Assembly (NCBI GenBank): GCA_021852225.1 | Contig: JAJZOA010000269.1 | Location: forward strand, 1-23,774 | Direction: 5' to 3' | Length of the DNA: 23,774 nt | From: Planctomycetota bacterium | GTDB taxonomy: Bacteria; Planctomycetota; Phycisphaerae; WQYP01 | Shown: positions 8,658 to 14,351 of the stretch, piece after piece | Numbering within the stretch: position 1 is the stretch's first letter | Layout: every line of letters starts with the position of its first letter | The notes under the pieces: model-generated | What the model saw: only the letters and a program-made list of their open reading frames with translations | The model's database searches: none | Told to the model about the DNA's origin: nothing | Program-made: the position numbers and the translations under genes

Positions 8658-8698
8658 TGCTTAAGCCGTATCCGGTTGGTCAATCCGGGGCTTAAGCA
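8658..8698 (+). other. Long inverted repeat after the cytochrome cluster
   Basis: TGCTTAAGCC (8658-8667) and GGCTTAAGCA (8689-8698) are exact 10-base inverted arms with a 21-base loop that itself contains CCGG twice. It begins 8 bases after the lipoprotein stop. No T run follows, so it may protect the transcript 3' end or add to the terminator further on. Confidence 0.55.
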
Positions 8699-8720
8699 TT
8701 TGCAAACAGTCTTGCCCTCC

Positions 8721-8770
8721 CGTGGCCGGCTGCGGATTGCAGCTTCCGTGGTCGGCCACGATTTTTTATT
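8721..8770 (+). terminator. Strong rho-independent terminator of the cytochrome-porin cluster
   Basis: Outer arms CGTGGCCG (8721-8728) and CGGCCACG (8753-8760) pair exactly, inner arms GCTGC (8729-8733) and GCAGC (8739-8743) add a second stem, and ATTTTTTATT follows at 8761-8770. This is the classic GC-rich stem plus U tract on the plus strand. It separates the cytochrome genes from the genes to the right. Confidence 0.85.
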
Positions 8771-8910
8771 CCGGCAGACTGGTCTGGCCGGGTGTTCTGC
8801 AGTTTTCCGGTGCCTTCGGATAAGCGGCAGAAACCGAGTGTGAAAGCTGAAGCCGCAAAATAAGGTTTTGGAGATGTTTGTTTTCGAGGGCAATCATGCG
8901 CCAGCCATTG

Positions 8911-9420
8911 TTATATTCTTTGATCTGTGTCCAAATCGGACCCGGACCACACCGCTGCGGCTGCCGATGCGACGCCGGCTCGCAAAGCTGGATCCATTCT
9001 TCTTCCACTGATGATTTCCGGTATCAGTTTGCGGGTCGGCAAATCCGCCAGCGGCGTGCGCCGACCGTGGCCCGGTCGATGCGAATGCCGCAGCCGGTTG
9101 TATTTAGCGTCATTGGCCGCTCGCACCAGAGCTTTTTCGCCAATGTCGGTCACCGCGACCAGCCGCCCTTCCATAAGAATGGACGCATAGTCGTCAAGTT
9201 GGTCGCTGTAGCTGTCAATTTCAAAACAGACCTGATTATTGACCGAAAGAATGTCCCCTTTACGTCCGGTCATGGGTACCCGAAGATACAGGCACCCATT
9301 TACAAAACAGAACGGAAGTGGAATGGCGTATGGCCGGCCATCGGGATGCGCCAAGGCCAGCCTGCCGATAAGGGTGTTATCCAGCATGTCGGCGATCTGG
9401 TCGTGACTCATGGGAATCAT
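8911..9420 (-). CDS. Pyridoxamine 5'-phosphate oxidase-like split-barrel protein
   Basis: 169 residues on the minus strand. The start ATG is at 9420, with AAGGG as a weak ribosome site inside an AT-rich hairpin; a second ATG three codons on (MSHDQ) is possible. The N-terminal IADMLDNTLIGRLAL, then DGRPYAIPLPFCFVNGCLYLR, VCFEID and ILMEGRLVAV follow the order of the PPOX-like FMN-binding split barrel, in the subgroup often labelled nitroimidazole-resistance or HugZ-like. Members bind FMN, F420 or heme, and the substrate cannot be told here. Residues after about 125 are less typical. It is divergent from two radical SAM genes likely to act on tetrapyrroles, so a flavin reductase or heme-handling role is plausible. 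A frame-shifted extension toward 8766 was considered and not accepted. Confidence 0.75.
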   Translation of the reverse strand: MIPMSHDQIADMLDNTLIGRLALAHPDGRPYAIPLPFCFVNGCLYLRVPMTGRKGDILSVNNQVCFEIDSYSDQLDDYASILMEGRLVAVTDIGEKALVRAANDAKYNRLRHSHRPGHGRRTPLADLPTRKLIPEIISGRRMDPALRAGVASAAAAVWSGSDLDTDQRI

Positions 9421-9444
9421 AAAATTTTATCCCTTAAAAATTTT
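9421..9444 (-). promoter_or_regulatory. AT-rich hairpin enclosing the ribosome site of the PPOX-like gene
   Basis: AAAATTTT occurs at 9421-9428 and 9437-9444, and the flanks are near-perfect inverted arms with one extra A. Read on the minus strand, the purine-rich AAGGGA ribosome site lies in the loop and the start codon follows at the base. A weak temperature- or protein-responsive translation switch is possible but unproven. Confidence 0.3.
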
Positions 9445-9523
9445 GTCTGGAAGCAGAATGCGAGTTTAGAATCCGGCGCAGCCGGTGTCAATGCCGCCAC
9501 GTGGAGTCCGCAGGAGTCGCATC

Positions 9524-10651
9524 ATGGTAATGCTTAAAACGGATCGCACGACAATCAGCCCCGGCGGCCTGAATTATAGCTCCGCCGATTTTGCCCACTC
9601 ACCGCTGGTGGTATTTTATGAGGTCACCCGAGCCTGCAATCTACTTTGCCGCCATTGTCGCGCCGAAGCTCAGCCACACCGGCATCCGGAGGAACTTGCG
9701 CCCGCCGCATCGTTGCGGTTGCTTGATACGCTGGCCACGTTTTCCAAGCCGCCGCTGGTGGTGCTTACGGGCGGTGACCCGATCAAGCGTGCTGATATCT
9801 TTGATATAGTGAACCATGGTGTTGCCATCGGGCTGAAAATGGCCATGACGCCCTCGGCCACAAAACTGGTCACGACCGATGCGGTGGGCCGTCTGAAGGT
9901 CGCGGGATTGCACCGTCTGGCTGTAAGCCTGGATGGTGCCGATGCGGCGCGTCATGACGATTTCCGCCGTGTGCCGGGCAGCTTTGCCCGCACACTGGAG
10001 ATTATGAATGATGCCCGCAGTTGCGGTCTTTCCATGCAGATCAACACAACCATAACCCGGCACAATGTGGATCAGATTGATGAAATGGCCGATCTGTTGG
10101 ACGGTTTTGGCATCGCGCTCTGGTCGGTATTTTTTCTTGTTCCCACCGGCCGGGCGGATATCAGTCAGCGCATCGCACCTGAACAATATGAACAGGTGTT
10201 TGAAAAGTTGCATAATTTTGCGGGCCGGCATCCCTACGCCGTCAAAACCACTGAAGCGCCGCATTACCGCCGCTTTGTGCTGGAAAAGCAGCGGCTGGGC
10301 GGCACTTCCGCGCCTGGTGGTCAGGGGCTGGCGGCCAATATCGTCGGCACAAATGACGGTAAAGGTGTCATGTTCATCAGTCACCTCGGTCAAATATTCC
10401 CCACCGGCTTTCTGCCCATTGAATGCGGCCGCTTCCCGGCACATTCCCCCGTGGACGTTTACCGGAATTCTCCCTTGTTCAAGGACCTGCGCAACCCCAA
10501 TAAACTGCAGGGCAAATGCGGCTTCTGCCAATACCGCGATATTTGTGGCGGCAGCCGCGCCCGTGCCTTTGGGGTTACCGGCAATCCGCTTGCCGCCGAG
10601 CCAGACTGTGTGTACGTTTCGCCAAACGCGCCATCTCTAAGGAGTGTTTAA
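9524..10651 (+). CDS. Radical SAM/SPASM protein, BA_1875-like (AhbD/NirJ relatives)
   Basis: 375 residues. The start is ATG 9524, chosen because AGGAG lies at 9512-9516; the frame is open 39 bases further upstream without a ribosome site. The radical SAM 4Fe-4S motif CNLLCRHC gives Cys38, Cys42 and Cys45. VVLTGGDPIKRADI is the SAM-binding GGE-like loop, and RLAVSLDGADAARHDDFR follows. The C-terminal third has SPASM/twitch-type cysteines: IECGRF, CGFC (332, 335), DICGG (341) and Cys362. The layout and phrases such as QIFPTGFLP match the BA_1875 (TIGR04053-type) clade near the heme enzymes AhbD and NirJ. The next gene starts 2 bases after its stop, so the two are co-translated. Probable role is radical chemistry on a porphyrin; peptide modification is the main alternative, but no precursor peptide was found nearby. 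Confidence 0.85.
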   Translation: MVMLKTDRTTISPGGLNYSSADFAHSPLVVFYEVTRACNLLCRHCRAEAQPHRHPEELAPAASLRLLDTLATFSKPPLVVLTGGDPIKRADIFDIVNHGVAIGLKMAMTPSATKLVTTDAVGRLKVAGLHRLAVSLDGADAARHDDFRRVPGSFARTLEIMNDARSCGLSMQINTTITRHNVDQIDEMADLLDGFGIALWSVFFLVPTGRADISQRIAPEQYEQVFEKLHNFAGRHPYAVKTTEAPHYRRFVLEKQRLGGTSAPGGQGLAANIVGTNDGKGVMFISHLGQIFPTGFLPIECGRFPAHSPVDVYRNSPLFKDLRNPNKLQGKCGFCQYRDICGGSRARAFGVTGNPLAAEPDCVYVSPNAPSLRSV

Positions 10652-10653
10652 TT

Positions 10654-11862
10654 ATGCTTAGTGTAACCAACCTGCTTTGTGATTTCGATGGCGGCAATGA
10701 ACGTCTTCGGTATGGTCACCGCAATTCCGTCGGCGAAAGTCAGGATGTGCCGCGGCCCGTGGTGGTCTGGGCCCTTACCAAAGCCTGTAATCTGCGATGT
10801 GTCCATTGTTACGCCTCGGCCAATGCGCGGCCCGCGCCCAATGAACTCACCCTGACGGAAGGCTTAAACCTTCTGGATGATCTGATAAAGTTCAAGGTTC
10901 CCGCGGTGCTTTTCAGCGGTGGCGAGCCGCTGGTGCGTCCGGAGGCGCTGGAATTTATCCGCTATGCCCGTGCTGGCGGCCTGGCATGTACACTTTCCAC
11001 CAATGGTCTGCTCATAGATGACTCGATGGCGGAGCGTCTGGCTGATTCAGGATTAAAATATATAGGTATAAGCATGGATGGACTTCGTGAACGGCACGAC
11101 AAGCTGCGCGGGCACGCGGGTGCCTTTGACGGCGTGCTTCGCGCCATCACTCACTGTCGGGCACGCGGCATAAAAGTCGGTTTGCGCTTCACAGTGCACA
11201 GCCTGAACATGCAGGATTTGGACGCGGTGTTTGATATATGTGTTCAGTACGACGTGCAGCGGTTGTGCATTTATCACCTGGCTTACAGTGGCCGTGGCGG
11301 CAACATGCAGAAGGTGGATCTTTCCGCTGCGCAAACCCGCCATGTGGTGGATCGAATATTTGCCCGCAGCAGGGAATTGCACAAGGCCGGCATTCCCCTT
11401 GAAGTTTTGACTGTCGACAACCATGCCGACGCCGCTTATTTGCTGCTGCAGTTGGAGCAGACCGATCCCCACCGTGCGCAGAAAGCTCGCCAGCGGCTGG
11501 TCGGTACCGGTGGCAATCGTTCCGGCTGCAATATCGCGGCCATTGATCCGGTTGGAAATGTGCATTACGACCAGTTCAGTTGGCATTACAATTGCGGCAA
11601 CATTCGAACTGAACCATTCAGCAAAATCTGGTCCGACGCAAAGGACCCGCGTCTGGCAGTGTTGCGAAACCGCCATACCCATCTTCCAATGCGCTGTCAG
11701 GCGTGCAGATTTCTTTCGGTGTGCAATGGAAATTTGCGTACCCGCGCCGAGGCAGCCACCGGCGATTGGCTCGGCTTTGATCCGGGCTGCTATTTAACCG
11801 ATGAAGAAATTTCCCCGCGCCAGCCCCAGGAATGTGCAGCCGTGGCACTGGTGCGGGACTGA
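10654..11862 (+). CDS. NirJ-like radical SAM/SPASM protein (heme d1 or alternative heme pathway)
   Basis: 402 residues from ATG 10654, with AAGGAG at 10639-10644 inside the previous gene. VVVWALTKACNLRCVHC carries the cluster cysteines 45, 49 and 52, followed by LFSGGEPLVRPE, STNGLLI and GISMDGLRERHDKLRG. The C-terminal half has the auxiliary-cluster cysteines of NirJ/AhbC proteins (292, 314, 348, 351, 357, 379) with the typical CRFLSVCNGNLRTRAEAATG and DPGCYLT order. NirJ (usual length near 390) converts side chains of didecarboxysiroheme toward heme d1; the relatives AhbC and AhbD make heme b from siroheme. Sequence style favours the NirJ/NirJ2 side. No nirS, nirE or ahbA/B genes are in the window, so the product is undecided. 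It forms an operon with the preceding radical SAM gene and lies near c-type cytochromes. Confidence 0.85.
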   Translation: MLSVTNLLCDFDGGNERLRYGHRNSVGESQDVPRPVVVWALTKACNLRCVHCYASANARPAPNELTLTEGLNLLDDLIKFKVPAVLFSGGEPLVRPEALEFIRYARAGGLACTLSTNGLLIDDSMAERLADSGLKYIGISMDGLRERHDKLRGHAGAFDGVLRAITHCRARGIKVGLRFTVHSLNMQDLDAVFDICVQYDVQRLCIYHLAYSGRGGNMQKVDLSAAQTRHVVDRIFARSRELHKAGIPLEVLTVDNHADAAYLLLQLEQTDPHRAQKARQRLVGTGGNRSGCNIAAIDPVGNVHYDQFSWHYNCGNIRTEPFSKIWSDAKDPRLAVLRNRHTHLPMRCQACRFLSVCNGNLRTRAEAATGDWLGFDPGCYLTDEEISPRQPQECAAVALVRD

Positions 11863-12440
11863 GCTATTCTCGGCGATTGGGAAGCGAGCCGGTGCCTCCT
11901 CTATTTCGCGATGCTTTAAACCATACAGTCCACAATATTTCAACTTTGGCATCGGGGATTAATGGCAATCCTGGTGCATGACAGGCAAAGCTCTGTTTGG
12001 CCGAATGGTGCAGAATGTGGCTTTCTAGAATGAGGAGCCATGCGACTCTGCAGCATGGCCGGACGCGGGCAACTGACAGCAGCAGGTCCGCATTTTCACG
12101 ACTTTATCGGCCCTTCGCGAAGTGGATTGGCACGGCCGGCGAGCCGTACAACGTAATAAATGCTGCTAAAAAGGCGGCTTTTATGCGACAGCAACTGATT
12201 CATGTTGTATACAACTATTGGCTCAAAGCAGGATGGAGCTGTTCGATTGAGCAGATATTGCGCAAAAGTGGGGCCGTGATATTTGGCGACCATTTGGTCG
12301 AGATCGAATTTGTCATTTCACGGACGGATTTAGGTTAGTCGGCCGGATAAGCGGGAACATTGTCGCCCGAGCCTGTTTGCAGACCGCCTTTTTCAAGCGG
12401 TCCGGGCTGGGGAACTAGTTCTTGGGATGGAGTGGCAATC
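11863..12440. other. Intergenic stretch with a nested hairpin
   Basis: 578 bases without a gene that can be supported. A nested inverted repeat lies at 12365-12407: GCCCG pairs with CGGGC outside and GACCGC with GCGGTC inside, around a CTTTTTCAA loop. It has no T run after it. CGACCA-TT-TGGTCG at 12287-12300 is another short inverted repeat. An open frame at 11997-12338 and a 36-codon frame from ATG 12040 (with GAGGAG ahead) were noted and not called. Confidence 0.35.
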
Positions 12441-13243
12441 GTGAAAAAAAATCCATTTCTTTAGGTTGGGCTGTTGCTGGTTGCGGGCGGAATTGTCGGG
12501 CTTTCCGGAGGGAGTGTCGCTCGGGCTAACTATTTCAATGGATTTGAGTCCTCTGGCAGCACCAGCACGGATTTCTCCGGACCAGGTCCGGGGTTCGTGC
12601 CAAGCTCGAATAACTATACCCCCGGCGCCGACATTAGTCGCGTACAATCCGGAGGTGGATCGCTTGGCCTTACCGCCGCGTCGGGCAACTATTATGCGGA
12701 AATCACAAATGTCCCGACACATACCAACCGGGCTATGGCCAGTCAATCGCTACCTCCTTCGGTGGATACCAGCAGAACTACACTGGCAGCTTTACCGAGT
12801 CGGTGGATATTTATGTAAATGTTGCTGGCTGGGCTGCGAGCACTGGGGCGAGCCAAGGATTCCAGTTGGATGCATCCCCGAGCAATAATCTAACCGGAAG
12901 CGCCGCATACAACACCTATTCCTACACCCCGAACGGCCCTAATCAGGGCGATGAGACACAATTTTATGTAAACGCCACGGGTACAGGTGCTACCGCCCAA
13001 GTAAACGTTTCGGGTGAAATTAATGCGTCGAACGGCGGATCGATTGCGACCATCGGTCAATCCGGTTGGTACAATTTCGCGGTCGATTTTGCCAAGGGCT
13101 CGGGCGGCTAGGTGCAGAATACTTTTTCTGTATCGACCCTTTCCGGTTCACAACTCGGGTCATATACCGCGACATCTTTGTTGCCTAACAACTTGCTCGG
13201 TGGAAACAACTATGGGGGCTGGACATCACACAAAAAGAAATAG
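12441..13243 (+). pseudogene. Broken exported protein gene (planctomycete FEDGT/GGNxYGW type)
   Basis: The reading begins at GTG 12441, with GGAG at 12429-12432, as MKKNPFL, hits TAG at 12462-12464, and resumes in frame as VGLLLVAGGIVGLSG. Together these parts make an obvious signal peptide ending near VARA. Frame 0 then gives ANYFNGFESSGSTST and continues to about 12715, where one base appears lost. Restoring a G after GTCCCG yields VPDTYQPGYGQSIATSFGG, and frame 2 carries on as SVDIYVNVAGW. A second TAG at 13109-13111 interrupts KGSGG/VQNTFSVSTL, after which LLGGNNYGGWTS is readable to TAG 13241. The expected C-terminal end (usually PEP-CTERM) is missing. The protein would have been secreted; function unknown. 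Lesions: two amber codons, one frameshift, one 3' truncation. Confidence 0.8.
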
Positions 13244-13318
13244 CCACACAATAGGTCCACGATTGATCATCGCATTCGCCATAAAAGGTGCCGGGGCGTG
13301 TTTCGATATTAATCCGGA

Positions 13319-14299
13319 TTACCGCCGGCCGCTGAAAACTGGCCGCGTCTTGGGCACAGGCAGCAAATGCAGGTGGCAATACATGGTATCCGCCATCAAT
13401 CGTCCCAGGTCCATCTGCCCAAAAGTGCCAAAATGCAGGTGATCCGTGGGCAATGGCGTGTGCGGGTCTTCCGCGCGCTGCTCCAGATCATTGGTATGTA
13501 CCAGATAGGCACCGCGCACCGCCAGCGGACCGCCGGAATTCCATGCCACCTCACGCTGCCCAAGACGTACCAGATCCCGCCACCGTTCATTGTTCTTGAA
13601 CATGCCGGAATCCGGTGGCGGCATGACCAGCCCATAAACAAAGGGAATATTCGGGCAGTTAAACTGTTGTCGCACGCGGTGAATAAAATGCCGCAAATTA
13701 CCGGCGTATTCCTCCGCGATTTTCAGGCCTTCAAACGCATCATTTTCACCCTGTTGCCAGATAATTCCGCGAATTCGCGGCTGGTAACCCAGCTTGCGCA
13801 GCGCGGCCATGCCGCCATCCACCGTTTTGACAAACTCCCGAAACTGTTGTCCCCAATGCGATGCATCATGGGCATTGGCACCCGGGTTCCACTGCCGCGC
13901 AAGGTCAGTTCCCGACCAGGCATCTTTAATCAGTGCAATATGATGAGTCGGGTAAAACATCTGCATCCGGTTGCCGAAGGTAAGCTCCGGTCCAAACCGA
14001 TCTGGACTTTCTGAAGCCTGCTGCAAAGGAACCCATGTGTCCGGCGAGCAGTTGTCATGAATATCGCCCGCCGAATGGTACAGCAGGACGCGGGTGTCAA
14101 TATGGAAGTTTTTCGGCAGATTTTGCATATATCCCTGGCCGGTCATGTTGGATTGCCCCGCCACCAGATACACATCGATCGGCGTGCCCCGAGCAACTGG
14201 GGCGATGGTTGCCGCCATTGCCGTGCCGGTGCTCACTAGAAATCCCATCAGCAGCACCGCGGCGGCACCGAAATTAAAGCATCGCAAAAATACAGGCAT
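13319..14299 (-). CDS. Secreted SGNH acetylesterase (sialate O-acetylesterase/CE6-like)
   Basis: 326 residues on the minus strand from ATG 14299, with AAGGAG at 14309-14314 (9 bases); a GTG one codon upstream is possible. Residues 1-30 are a signal peptide ending TAMAA. The SGNH blocks are present: VYLVAGQSNMTG with nucleophile Ser50, GIIWQQGENDA (about 178-188) for the oxyanion and block III region, and DHLHFG with the DxxH pair Asp286/His289. This is the SASA (PF03629-like) group, whose members remove acetyl esters from sugars including sialic acid, xylan and pectin. It follows the glycosidase gene after 52 bases on the same strand, so the pair probably deacetylates and cleaves the same polysaccharide outside the cytoplasm. 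The exact sugar is not determinable here. Confidence 0.88.
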   Translation of the reverse strand: MPVFLRCFNFGAAAVLLMGFLVSTGTAMAATIAPVARGTPIDVYLVAGQSNMTGQGYMQNLPKNFHIDTRVLLYHSAGDIHDNCSPDTWVPLQQASESPDRFGPELTFGNRMQMFYPTHHIALIKDAWSGTDLARQWNPGANAHDASHWGQQFREFVKTVDGGMAALRKLGYQPRIRGIIWQQGENDAFEGLKIAEEYAGNLRHFIHRVRQQFNCPNIPFVYGLVMPPPDSGMFKNNERWRDLVRLGQREVAWNSGGPLAVRGAYLVHTNDLEQRAEDPHTPLPTDHLHFGTFGQMDLGRLMADTMYCHLHLLPVPKTRPVFSGRR

Positions 14300-14316
14300 C
14301 ACGCAATTCTCCTTTT

Positions 14317-14328
14317 AACGGAACCGTT
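14317..14328 (-). other. Inverted repeat between glycosidase and esterase genes
   Basis: AACGG-AA-CCGTT lies in the 52-base gap between the two minus-strand genes, immediately before the esterase ribosome site. It could be a small mRNA hairpin or an operator half; the loop is only two bases, so an operator is at least as likely. Confidence 0.25.
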
Positions 14329-14351
14329 TTTAGCCAGTGAAAGACTGACGC

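Noticed and set aside
8766..9008. Frame-shifted C-terminal extension of the PPOX-like gene, whose stop lies next to the terminator T run
   Set aside because: The 169-residue in-frame product already has a normal family length, and the extension shows no recognisable PPOX motif.
9524..11862. Radical SAM genes as a ribosomal peptide (RiPP) modification system
   Set aside because: No short precursor-like gene with its own ribosome site was found beside them, and the NirJ-like cysteine pattern points to tetrapyrrole chemistry.
11997..12338. 113-codon plus-strand frame, and a 36-codon frame from ATG 12040 with GAGGAG ahead
   Set aside because: No domain, signal or membrane segment in either; composition is not convincing and nothing nearby supports them.
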